Part shown: piece by piece, positions 47,405 to 58,361 of the stretch
How the letters are laid out: each line of letters starts with the position of its first letter
Numbering within the stretch: position 1 is the first letter of the stretch
From: Puffinus mauretanicus
Taxonomy: Eukaryota > Chordata > Aves > Procellariiformes > Procellariidae
Assembly: GCA_023333565.1 (NCBI GenBank)
Contig: JAJKFH010004053.1
Coordinates: 1,798,001 to 1,862,000, forward strand
Direction of reading: 5' to 3'
Length of the DNA: 64,000 nucleotides
Made by a program: the position numbers and the translations under genes
Notes under the pieces: generated by a model
The model's input: the letters and a program-made list of their open reading frames with translations, nothing else
Databases searched by the model: none
Told to the model about the DNA's origin: nothing

Positions 47405-49617
47405 GTCCGTGAGCATGCCAAACTGGTGAATTGCTGCGCATTCTAACTCAAAAACCTAAAAGCACATTGAAAAGCATGAGATAAAATGGTCATTGTTATT
47501 TTCATTCTTGTTGCTGGCCAGAAGAAAATTGCTTTTTTTGTTTTAGATTGGCTGGGCTTGATCTAACTTTCACGGAAATAATTAAGTCCTGCTTCATTTA
47601 ACTATGTAGAAAGGATTCTGCGAGACACACTGTAGCTGAGCCCTCGCTGCTCCCCGTGAGGCTCGAGAGGCCTCAGGACTTTGCAGTTTGGTAGCTTACA
47701 AGATCGGCTCCTTCATCAGGCAGCTGTGGCTCCTTCTGTATCAGTGCTCTCCTGCCCCTTTCCAAATAGTTATCACGTACCAGAAAGCAAAATATTATCT
47801 CAAAGGGAGTTGGATTTCTTTTATGTGCTGTTGTTTTCCAGGCTCTTAGATTCACAAGCTTCATGCAATCATGCTTATGTGTTTTTCTCCGCAACAGTAA
47901 GAACTGGAAAAATTTTTTAAAAATATGAAAACTGAATCACGCAGTGGTAGGACTCCAGAAGCTTGGGATTTAAGAAATTCAGTCAGTATTTTGACGACTT
48001 GCAATGATCTACAGAGCTGGTAAAATTTGTTTGATTTTCAGTAACAGAATACATCATTAGTAATATGGAGTTCCTGTGGGCTTATTCAGATGCATGTAAA
48101 AAAACCCCAAACATTATATATATATATAAAATACATATATATATGGGGCATATATATAAAAAATATGCCACTATATTATGTCATTGTATATACACATAAA
48201 TTATATATGAGTAAAAAGAGGGCATTGCTTTGTGAAACAAATCTAACATCAATACATTAAAATATAATTTTACTGATTCGATAACTTATGAGTGTTAGTT
48301 GCTGCTGTAACTAGGTAGTGCTAGGTCTAAGCTACAGCTTTTTAACATTCATTGAAAAATCCTAAACAAAAGACAGGACTAGACTCTGAAAAATAATCTC
48401 TCATTTTAAAACTAGGCTATTGAGGGATGTTAGCACTGAGAGTAACTGCAAGACAAATGGCATTTTGCTTTTTCTCTTGTGTTCACCTCCTTTATTCTGC
48501 ATTTGCTCCTAAATTCGAAGCTTTGTTACTTCTCTCCAGCATTTGATCCCACCGAAGGTATTTAGGCACCCAAATATTCAGCCAGGGTAGCCCCCAACTG
48601 CAGTGTGCCTCGCAGTGTGAGCCGGTGGCCCAAGGCAGCAGGACCTGCCTGGGCTAATGCTGGAGGCGAAGCTCGGCCATCCTTTGCCCCCAGCAGAAAC
48701 CAGAACCACAAAACCGCCCTGAGCGAGTTGGTAACAATTCCCAGAAAAGACACACTCGCATCTACCAAGAAATCTGGGTAGGCACTGTAACATTCGCTTT
48801 GGTAGATATCTCAGCAGCAATAAAAGTCTTTCCCGAGCTCCTAGTTCGTGTTCCTGTCGACCGTGTTGCTGGATACTGGGAAGCCATCCCCGCAGGCTCC
48901 TCCTGTCTCCCTGAGCTGAGGTCGCTGTGGTCCCTCCCTGCTGCTGGTTCTCTCCTCCTTCTGCCCAAAACCAGCCTCCTGCCAGGTGTGAGGCTTGGCA
49001 GCAGTGGGACCAGCACCACCCCGCCGGGTCTTGTCGTTGCAGTGGCTGCAGCCACCACAGCGCAGGCTCCCTTGGCAGCCCCAGGGGTGTTAGAAGCCGG
49101 GTCCCGCTGAGTGCCTGACTTTAACCCTACTCACAGCCATCTGTGTGCTGGGCTGGTCACAGAACTCGCAACGGAGGTCTCCACACCCCACGAAGCCCAT
49201 CATTTTGCGGGATGTACAGTGGAGCACTGTGCATGAAAGATGAACTTGTCGCCTTCCGGCAACTGCAAAAGACACATGTATTTCATGTCCCTTTCAGCAT
49301 GCCAAAGCTGACACTCCCTAAGCATCCTGGAGCATACTTTGGAGGGTTTAAACAGTGAAAGGAGTTCTGCTCGTGTCCCTTCCTCAGTTCAGGAAAGGAG
49401 TGCAGCTGCAAGGGATTTAGTGCATGCCCAGATGATACTTCAGCCCTGACCCCTTGTTGCAGCTGCTTTGATGTCACCAGTATATGACTCTACTGAGGAA
49501 ACTGGTATGGACCAGCCAATGAACATGAACAGATGGTGAAGCTGTAAAGGGGGGGTGGGTGCCCCGATTTTGCATTTTTCCCTTCCCAGCACTGCTCTTG
49601 CTGTTCGTATTTTTCAG
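47405..49617 (+). other. MYOM1: MYOM1 intron 11
   Basis: An AT dinucleotide-rich stretch lies at 48114-48175. A GC-rich block at about 48560-49110 carries open frames on both strands that look like composition artefacts; I recognise no repeat family in it. Confidence 0.7.
48114..48175. repeat. AT-rich simple repeat
   Basis: Runs of TA dinucleotides broken by short AAA and GGGG interruptions. Confidence 0.85.
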
Positions 49618-49817
49618 ATGTGAGGTTGGCACCACCCACTGGACCCAGTGCAATGAGACTCCCGTGAAGTTTGCTCGTTTTCCTGTCACTGGTCTGATTG
49701 AAGGCCGTTCCTACATTTTCCGAGTCCGAGCTGTGAACAAAGCTGGCATTAGCCTACCGTCCCGGGTGTCAGAGCCCGTGGCTGCTCTGGATCCTGCTGA
49801 CAGAGCCAGGCTTAGAA
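49618..49817 (+). CDS. MYOM1: MYOM1 exon 12: second half of FN3 domain My4
   Basis: The acceptor CGTATTTTTCAG and the donor AGAA|GTAAGA give residues 549-616. CEVGTTHWTQCNETPVKFAR is followed by GLIEGRSYIFRVRAVNKAGI, the FN3 F-strand signature, and SEPVAALDPADRARLR. The exon ends My4 in phase 1. Similarity to human is very high. Confidence 0.95.
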
Positions 49818-51223
49818 GTAAGATGTGCTTTTTGCAGATTGCCTGAGAGGTTTAAGAAGTCACAAGTCATTTAAAAAAAAATAAAGGATGACTATCTACT
49901 CATAAGCCTTCAAAATCCCACTAGAGGGAGCAATGCAAAACCCAAATACTTGGAGACAGCTTTGCCAAGAAGAAATCATCTCAGTGCTCTTTGCACAAAG
50001 TGCTCTATCTGCTCAAATGGCTTTTGCTGGCTGCGGTGCGACATTCCAAATTTGCAGGAAGGGGGGAAAAGGCACAGGAGAGCTAATTGCCTAAAGAGAC
50101 TTGCTTTTGTTCAGCCAATGAAATAGCTGAACAGATCTTGTGAATAGTCTCTCTCTGTGCCACAGACAAGGGTGGCTGATTCTGTGCTCATGTGACGATC
50201 AAAGTCTTGCAGTAACATTAGCATAATACCAGGGAAGCCCAATAGATAATTGATCCCAAGCTCTCTGCTTTAAAGTTAACATTTTACAAGTCAAGGATAT
50301 TTTTCCTGTGGCCTGGCAACGTCCCAGACATTTTGCTTCCAAATCCACCTCTCTACCTGTATGCCAAAATCATATGCCTAAAATCCAATTATTTCTACTT
50401 GTTTCTGAAGTTCTACTATTTAAAATGGTCCAACGTGAAGGGGTATTGTATGCAAAGGGGTTCGCACAATCCCAGCTTGTATGTCTTAGTGTATATAATG
50501 CTGCAAGCTACTGACTGCAGTCAGATGATCAAGGTTCCCGTTCAAAATAAAAACATGCTCCATCTCCAGAACAGATCAGCCAACATAAGGTGAAGCACGT
50601 GGCGGTGGAGAACAGTATTTGCAAAAATTATCTCTGAAAGTGCATTGACGTGGTTGATAGCTGAATGCACAACTACAATAATATGATAACGTAGAGGTGC
50701 TGAGAGAGCCACCCAAATCATATCAAGTGATAGGTTGAGCAGTTTCTGTTTGTGACTGTGACCCATGATTTGAAAGCTGATAATGGGAGGGAAAGTGGTT
50801 AAAAAGAGACAAAGAGCAGCCTGCAGGAATTTGGCTGTTCCTTTAATGAGTGAGCTGTTAAACCAAATGAATAGAGTATGGAAAATGAAGTTAATTCTCT
50901 GAAAACGATGAGCTGAGTGAGCCAAATACCTCTGCTTGTCACCTAGGTGACTTCAGTGACATTTCAGGAAGGAGTAGATGTTTCAGCGGATTACATTTTC
51001 TAGCCATATTGATTGCTGAGCTGCTCTCAGTATTCAAGCTGGTCAGCCTACAGCTAGCTTGGGTAACCAGCTTGCTACATAAGCAACAGTCACAGTAACC
51101 AAAAACGGAGCTCGCGTGAATCTTGCAAATGTTAGTTTTGAGCCACAAAAGAGTCGGTTTTCTCGTTATTTCAAAAGCTCCTGAAGTCTCCCATTTCCAT
51201 GATACCTCTGATATTTGTTTCAG
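49818..51223 (+). other. MYOM1: MYOM1 intron 12
   Basis: No repeat recognised. The 127-codon minus-strand frame at 50542-50925 has no known similarity. Confidence 0.65.
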
Positions 51224-51280
51224 GTCACCCTTCTGCTCCCTGGACTGGACAGATTATTGTCACTGAGGAAGAACCCGCAG
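51224..51280 (+). CDS. MYOM1: MYOM1 exon 13: My4-My5 linker, 57-nt microexon
   Basis: This microexon (acceptor ATATTTGTTTCAG, donor GCAG|GTAAGC) encodes residues 616-635, SHPSAPWTGQIIVTEEEPAE. It is phase 1 on both sides, so skipping would keep frame. The Ser codon formed across the junction with the previous exon gives RLRS, with Arg at -3 and -1. In human myomesin the Ser618 linker site phosphorylated by PKA, which modulates titin binding, lies at the equivalent place. Confidence 0.93.
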
Positions 51281-51656
51281 GTAAGCACAGCCCTTTTGCC
51301 TACAAAACTCTAATGGGAAGCTGGCTGAGTAATTAGGAAAACTCCCAGTGAGTTCAGTGGACTTTGGCACGCACCCAAAGTTCGTTGTTCTGAGAGTCAC
51401 TTGACCTTGAATAACTCCCAACTTGGTTGTCGAGGTGAGGTTTCATTATTCAGGAGCTAACAAACATGCTTGGAGTTAAAAGAAGGATATTTAAAACCAA
51501 TATTTAGAAGACTTTTAACTCCATGTTTTAAAAAGGTATCAGGTGCCAAGGTATATTAATACTCCTTCTATATTTTAATTACGACACTAATTCTGATACA
51601 AATATGAAGGAATTAAATCCCAATTCCCTTTCCTATTCTTCTCCCCTGTTCTTCAG
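51281..51656 (+). other. MYOM1: MYOM1 intron 13
   Basis: Short intron of 376 bases with a good pyrimidine tract at its 3' end. Nothing else is seen. Confidence 0.8.
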
Positions 51657-51781
51657 AGGGTGTTGTTCCTGGCCCACCTACAGACCTCCAAGTTATTGAA
51701 GCCACCAAGAACTATGTTGTGCTTAGCTGGAAACCTCCTGGACAGCGGGGCCACGAGGGTATCATGTACTTTGTGGAAAAG
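51657..51781 (+). CDS. MYOM1: MYOM1 exon 14: first half of FN3 domain My5
   Basis: The acceptor CTGTTCTTCAG and the donor AAG|GTAAAA frame residues 635-676. VPGPPTDLQVIEATKNYVVL leads into SWKPPGQRGHEGIMYFVEK, with the FN3 B-strand Trp. This is almost identical to human SWKPPGQRGHEGIMYFVEK. The exon ends in phase 0, inside the domain. Confidence 0.95.
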
Positions 51782-53338
51782 GTAAAATTGGACAAAATCA
51801 GAATCATGTTGTGGCAATCTTTAACATTTGTTTTGCCATCTCTTCTGGACTTTTCGTTAACTTTCATTTCCACCTGAGACTTTCAAACTAGGGCCAGGGC
51901 TAGAACTTAATCAAGATAACTGTTACTGTAGGTTAATATAAACTAGGAAGAAAAGAAAGATGGGAAATAGGAAAGTAGATGCAGAACGTGTCACACACTG
52001 TAAAATCCTTTTATGAATTATGTCATTGACCCACCCTAGAGTAGACAGGCTGGCAAACTCCCTCTATAATGAGAAAGCACAGAGCAAAGTCACATGTGTG
52101 TATATATATATTAAAAATATATATTATGTTTATATATATATGATATATATATTTTAATGTATATACATATATATAAAAATAATTGTTTTATAAATGAAGC
52201 TTGTCTAGTGGGACAGATTGTTAACATTTTGTATGGAGGCATTCTGCAACAGTTTCTTGGCATCAGCACTTTATCTTCCAGCTGCCTTTTCATATTTATC
52301 CTCTACATTAACTTTACATTTGCTTCACCAACTCAACAAAGATGACAAAATTTATTTTCTAGAACAGAATCAGTTTTAATTTCAGTGTCCTGCTTTTCTG
52401 AGATGGTTTTTGCATGGCTGCTAGCCTAGAAAATCCTTCACACCATCACCGTTTTTACTTGTATCTCATGGCTCTCAAACTTTTCTATCAATGCTTTTCC
52501 CTGTCAGTCTACAGTTGTCATCAAGGGAGACATAAATATCTTCCCATTATGTGTTTTTCATCCATCTTATGAAATCTAGTCTAAATAAATGAGTTTCACT
52601 TAGCAACAGACCTAGAGAGGATGAATATATGAATTTTGAGTTTGCGTATAAGAAAGCTTTTTAATAACCTATTGCATGCTGAGTACTGAGCACTAATGTC
52701 ACATAGTCAGATAACGTTCTCCTGAGAATTTGAAATCCCTCGGAAACCAGAACCATTGCTTGAAATTATCCTTAATGTAAATCACAGGCAAAAATTAATC
52801 ACTAATATTAATGGTATAAATGATCATGGTATGTAGAACTTCTAGCCACAGAAATAAAAACAATTCACAAATTACTTGCACGTGTTAATTTTTTTCTGGA
52901 AAACGAAGGTCAGATCCTGATTTATTCTGGAAGCCACCCCAAAAACATTAACAGTGACACAAAAGCACCTAGAAGCAATGTGGTAATGTTAGAGTTCTGT
53001 TCCTTGGACGATACTGAATGTCTGCAGAACTTATTTTGAAAGTGGTCCAGAACTGGATGCAGTTAATAATAACATCACTTCCTTGCGGTGGAGAGGAGTT
53101 TAGCTTTGATATATTAAAACCAGTAAGCTTTTATGTATGTTTTCTGGAGTAGGTGGCCATCTGGGATTCATAAGGGTTGAAATACGCTCATTCTGTGGAA
53201 AGGTCAAAAAAAGGAACGTGACTGCCCATTCTCCATAGCAGACACGCATTCGGTGGTCTGGGTAGAAAGTCTTGTCAGGTTAGAGACTCAGCTTTCACAG
53301 ACTTTTGTTCCAAATGCGGTTTCTGGGTTTGACTGCAG
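51782..53338 (+). other. MYOM1: MYOM1 intron 14
   Basis: An AT-rich microsatellite-like stretch lies at 52099-52175. No other element is assigned. Confidence 0.7.
52099..52175. repeat. AT-rich simple repeat
   Basis: Imperfect TATATA runs interrupted by AAAA and TTTAT segments. Confidence 0.85.
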
Positions 53339-53522
53339 TGCGTTGCCGGCACAGAGGAATGGCAAAGGGTGAACACCGAGATCCCTGTGAAGTCTCCTCG
53401 CTTTGCAGTTTTTGATTTGGCTGAAGGCAAATCCTACTGCTTCCGAGTTCGCTGTTGCAATTCAGCTGGAATCGGTGAACCTTCAGAAGCAACTGAAGCC
53501 ACTGTGGTGGATGACAAACTTG
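53339..53522 (+). CDS. MYOM1: MYOM1 exon 15: second half of FN3 domain My5
   Basis: The acceptor GTTTGACTGCAG and the donor CTTG|GTAAGT give residues 677-738. CVAGTEEWQRVNTEIPVKSP is followed by FDLAEGKSYCFRVRCCNSAG, the FN3 F-strand motif, and EPSEATEATVVDDKL. The pair CC replaces human CS in this motif. The exon ends My5 in phase 1. Confidence 0.95.
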
Positions 53523-54535
53523 GTAAGTGTGTGGTCGTATGTAGTAAATTACCTCCATGGCATCTTTTCAGTTTATGATGTAATTGTTTTGTCTGAAGAC
53601 AGATAGCTGCTCAGTAACTAATTCAAGTATGAAGAGTAGTCAGTGATTTATTCCCTTTAGCTAAAATAATTTTGGTTTGGGCTGTTGAACCTTTAATGTG
53701 TAGTCAAATGACAGATGCAAACCAAGGGAATTAAGCTGTAAATAGCGATGCCAAGAACTGCAAATAGTGAAAGAAAATGAAAACTCAAGGAAGTACAAAA
53801 ATGTTTTGTTTTACTTAGAGTCTTTATTGAAAATAAGCCCAGACATCATCAGAGTTTAACCTTCTTTGTTTGCCAAATCAAACAGAAGTGAAGAATTTAA
53901 TACTTACATGAACGCAGAGACTATTTCCACTGGAAGAAAAGCCAAGATGTTCACCACAGTAAAGCATCAGTAGCTAAGTCTACATTAGCAATTTGTTTCC
54001 AAACGGCAATGCAGATTTGAATCCAATTCCCAGATTGTCTCCATTTACTTCATATTGGTTGGATTCTCAGAGCAGTTTGATGCACATGAACTACATTCTT
54101 TAAGAAGAAGAGTAAAACAGCTCTTCTTGAAAAACACTTTGGATGCATTTTGGTACTTAACAGGGACATTCGTTTCTGACTTATTCTGTGGGCTGCACAA
54201 AATCCTTCAGTGTGCACCTAACACATTTCCCCTTTTAGAAAGCTCCAAATCACATCTCTGGTGCAGATGTTCAGCCCAAGGGAATAAACTAAATCTAATT
54301 TGAAGGAAATGCCCATAACCGTAGGCAATGGAGCCCTGAGGAACCTCACCATCAAAGGCTTGAGCCTACTGATCCTGTCCTGCTGTGCCAGATTACTTGA
54401 TTGAAATCAGAGGAGTTTTGGGAGGTTAAACCTGTATTAGGCGTGCTGATATAATCAAGAATAGAATGCCACTCTTATTTTATTTCTAAATTTTGACTGG
54501 CTGATCACTAACTTATTTCTGTTTCTCTCCCACAG
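53523..54535 (+). other. MYOM1: MYOM1 intron 15
   Basis: Nothing recognised. An 82-codon frame at 54055-54303 has no known similarity. Confidence 0.7.
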
Positions 54536-54710
54536 ATATTCCCAAAGCTCCTGGGCGTATTATGCCAACTAGGAATACAGATACCTCAGTTGTTGTCACT
54601 TGGACAGAGCCCCCAGATGCCAAGGAGTTGGTTGGGTACTACATTGAGTCAAGTGTAGTTGGATCTGGTCGTTGGGAACCATGCAACAACAATCCAGTGA
54701 AAGGCACAAG
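54536..54710 (+). CDS. MYOM1: MYOM1 exon 16: first half of FN3 domain My6
   Basis: The acceptor TTTCTCTCCCACAG and the donor ACAAG|GTAATG give residues 738-796. They contain IPKAPGRIMPTRNTDTSVVV, TWTEPPDAKELVGYYIESS and WEPCNNNPVKGT, the A to E strands of FN3. The Trp in TWTE is the conserved core residue. The exon ends in phase 2. Confidence 0.95.
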
Positions 54711-56981
54711 GTAATGGATTTTAAAGCATGGAAATTATGGTCACCAGTTTTTGATTTACTGGATATATGTGCTTTCCAGCCATCAGCAGTAGCAAAGTTA
54801 ATCGCTCTGTGGTAGCCAGCAGGCTGGAATCACTCTTGCAGGTGAAGTTCATAAGAAGTTATAAAAACATATTTCAACCTGTGAGTCTTGTCCAAAAGGA
54901 ATTTATAATCAACCTTATATTAGAAACAATTAGTCAAGGGGGAGGAAACGTGGACATTGTTAGTGAAGAAAAGAGAAGCAGCTGGCAAGTTCCAGCTATT
55001 GTACAGCCTATCAGTTTGATGAAAAGCAGTACAGCAAGGAATGGCTGAAGTTACAAATGTGGAAAACTAAACTGCATAATGTTTGGAAGCAAAGTCCTTT
55101 GTTTTGGAAGACTGCTGTAAACATTTCTGGACTGTATATCTAGAATGTCAGGAGGACATGTGGACTATATCACGCTAACAATATTACTTTCTAACTGCGC
55201 TTTCACTTGCAATTATCAAGATACTAATGAACACTCCTAAATATTGGGTATAAACTCACATTTCTTACAGGAAGCTCAGTCTCTAGTCAGAAAAAATAAT
55301 TAAGATTTAAAACTTTGCAAGCTAAATCAGATTTGGTTTTGTTTGAATAAGCATGTAATCTTCAGAGTCTAAAGGAGTAATTGCAGAACTTGATCTCAAG
55401 CAAGGACATAAGAAGCAGTCCCTGCTTGTTATGACTGATTATGCTTATTTGTAATTGCTATCCAGGACAACCCTTATTACAATACGTAAGGCTCTGCTAA
55501 ATACTCTTGGACCAACTCTGTTGTTTAGAAAGGCATTGTAAATGCTTAGTATATCAAAAATACCTCAAACCCCACTTGCTTGAACACAAGCACAACAATT
55601 TCCTTTAAGTATTCTTTTGTGCATTTATACTGCAACAGCTGTATGTGCCAATATTATATACTTTCATATATAGTTCTATGATTTATATTGTCATTACATC
55701 AAGTGTTGGTGAAGTTTCGTGCAGTTTGCTTATTTTAAAATATGAAATACGATCTTTACTCACTGTAGAAATAAAAATATTGTTGAGCTACTATATATTG
55801 TAATGTAACCACACTGCTTAGGTTCCTATCACTGCATTTTTAGTCAATGCAATACAATGTATGATGCAGTCAGGCATAGGCTGTCTGTTAACTTGGCTTT
55901 TCTGGTTGAGTCAATCTCAAAGCATTAGCTGTAGCTCATAGTTTGCATTATGCAGTACATTTTGATCTTTTGAAATTTGTTTTCTGCACACATCCTGGTG
56001 AAAGCAAATGATTTGGAAAAGTCTGATAGAATGGGTAGGGAAAATTCTGCTCTGAAAATTTTGATTCAGGTTTTATTTTTTTTCCCAAAACAAAATTTTG
56101 ATTTTGATATACATTTTGTTTTCCACATCATATTTGCTTCATACATCATTGCATGATGTCAGTGTTGGTAGTCCAAGACAAGACATTATGAAGTAGAACA
56201 AAACAAAAGTAACATGAAATAAAATACACTTAAAATACCTATTGAAAAATAAATGTTGTTTTAAATAAAATGTTTAAATTGCCAAACACAATTTTTCTGA
56301 AATAAATGATTCCTGTCTTGGGAAATTTTGTGTTTTCAGGGTGAACACCAGAGAGGATTTATGAGGGTTTTTATCTGATCATTAGGTAATCCAGTGGAAA
56401 AAATATTCTAATAAAAGAGTTTGTCTGACTTAGATTATTGTGTCATGTATAGAAGCAAGAAAGTAAAATAAAAGATCAGACACTTTTTTTTAGCTCTTGT
56501 ACAATGCCCTGTAATTTTTTTGAACACTGCAATATTTCATTTATGATTGGAAGTGAATTATGGGAAGTTGTGCTACAGGTGTCTTTTACTTATGTCATGA
56601 AGATATCCCACAAGCAAATACAGACCTTATCTCTGCAAATTTCCGCATTGTTTCCACTAGGAAGTATGGATTTTATATACTAGCAGAAGTAAGGTGGACC
56701 CTCTGGTAACACAAAAACTCGTGTAGTCTTAAGAAGGAAAGAGTGCTGGTAAACGGTATGTCCAAAGAGACATGGTTTTAGACATTATCTTTGTTGCGTG
56801 AAGGAGGTGCTTACATACATTCTGCATTCTCTGACCTTCATTTAAGTGACTAGGGTCATGGTTTATCCTTAGTTTTCAGAAACGAGAATAAATTTTATGG
56901 AAGAAATGCTTTCTTTTCCCCCTTAAGGTTTTTATTTCCTTCATAATACTTTCTAAGTATTCCTTCACTGGTTTCTTTTAG
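54711..56981 (+). other. MYOM1: MYOM1 intron 16
   Basis: Long, very AT-rich intron. No clear repeat or missed exon, since the phase is continuous. Confidence 0.7.
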
Positions 56982-57103
56982 ATTCATTTGCCATGGGCTC
57001 ACCAATGGTGAGAAGTACATTTTCAGAGTCAGAGCTGTTAATGCAGCGGGACTCAGTGAATTTTCACAGGATTCGGAGCCTATAGAAGTGCAAGCAGCCA
57101 TTG
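56982..57103 (+). CDS. MYOM1: MYOM1 exon 17: second half of FN3 domain My6
   Basis: The acceptor TTTCTTTTAG and the donor ATTG|GTAAGC give residues 796-837: FICHGLTNGEKYIFRVRAVN followed by AAGLSEFSQDSEPIEVQAAI. KYIFRVRAVNAAG is the FN3 F-strand motif. The phase-1 end can join either the EH exon or exon 19 directly in frame. Confidence 0.95.
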
Positions 57104-58034
57104 GTAAGCTATTTTCCATTGCTCTTTTCAATAGTAAATATGCTTTTTTTAATTAAGTAAAGATGTTTTCAGCAACGACTTGTAACTAATTGTTTTGGTT
57201 TACAATGCTGTCCACAAATAATAATTTATCCATAGATCCTATGGTCTCACAGCCATAGTTTCACAGTCACTGCACTCTTGTAGACTGTTCACCTTCACCA
57301 TCCAGTCTTCTTCAGGTGTTTCTTGTGAACCACTGTAAGAGAGCACTGCCAAGTTCACTTCATAGGTATCCTGGAAAATGGAATGTCATTCTGATTCCGT
57401 AATGTGGTATTTATCACCTCTAATGCACACCATCCTATACAGTCAGTTCCTAAGAAATTTGTTTCCATACCTAAACCTAATAATCAGTGCAATGTGTCTT
57501 TTATAAACCTTCTATAACCCTGTGTGTTCTCCCTTTGTTGATGAATTATTTCTGTTTGCCACTGCCTGAACTAAACCATAAAGATTAATGAGATCACTGG
57601 GCTAGAATAAATTGTACGTTTGCAACATCCTCACTCTCATTTGTATCAAAACTGCGTACCTCACAACCTTAAAGCAGGGAGATGTGGCCTAGGGCAATTT
57701 TGTGAGATCATCTTGAAAGGATCAGAAATATGACTTGGAAGATCTAATACTAAAATAATTGTGGCAAATGAAGATTACTATTAACTTTCCATATTTCTTC
57801 TGCTCTGAAAAGTAGACATTATTAAAAGAGCATTACTTGTGAGCCGGTTGAGAGGTATTCTATGCATTTCAAATTTTTGTGAATTCACGGTTAACATTTT
57901 GTGTGTAAAACCTGTGATTTGTCATACTTTGGCTGTATTGTTCACTGTACGCATGTCTTCATTCTGTTGACTAAATGAAGAAAAAAGAATGTATTCTAAC
58001 TCAAAATGTCTTTGCTGTTTTCTGGCAATTATAG
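57104..58034 (+). other. MYOM1: MYOM1 intron upstream of the EH exon
   Basis: The 3' end has a poor, interrupted pyrimidine tract and an ATTATAG acceptor, in keeping with a regulated exon. A TGCT (YGCY-type) motif lies in the tract near 58013. Confidence 0.7.
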
Positions 58035-58361
58035 GGGGAGGATTGCTTCATGGTGTGTGTCCTGAACTGAGTGGTAAAGCTGGTGGACTAACAGACCGCA
58101 CTACCAGCTGGGAAGGCATGCATGAGTCTTCCCAGCCTATCTTTGACACAGATGCTTTGCTAAAATGCAACGCTAAATTTAATAGAGACACACTACCCAG
58201 TAGCTCTGACAAACTGGGCAGTACAGGAGACAATAACCTGAGAGAAATGCTTAAGGACGCTGTCACATCTGCACCACAAAAATTTGCTGCTAAGCAGGCA
58301 AGTAAGTCTCGACCCGGGGATGTTTTGACACCGGAAAAAGTGACAAAGAAGAAAGATACAG
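58035..58361 (+). CDS. MYOM1: MYOM1 EH exon (alternative, embryonic-heart segment)
   Basis: This is the exon for the EH segment between My6 and My7. In birds and mammals its inclusion makes EH-myomesin, the embryonic-heart isoform with a disordered, spring-like insert. It is 327 bases, phase 1 on both sides, so inclusion adds 109 codons (residues 837-946) without changing the frame. Visible features are GGGLLHGVCPELSGKAGGLT, a WEGMHESSQPIF stretch, many Ser, Asp and Lys, and a basic VTKKKD end. No folded domain is apparent. Human has about 96 residues here, conserved mainly at the start. The acceptor is weak, the donor is ACAG|GTGAGA, and the exon contains a TGCATG at 58119. Confidence 0.9.
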
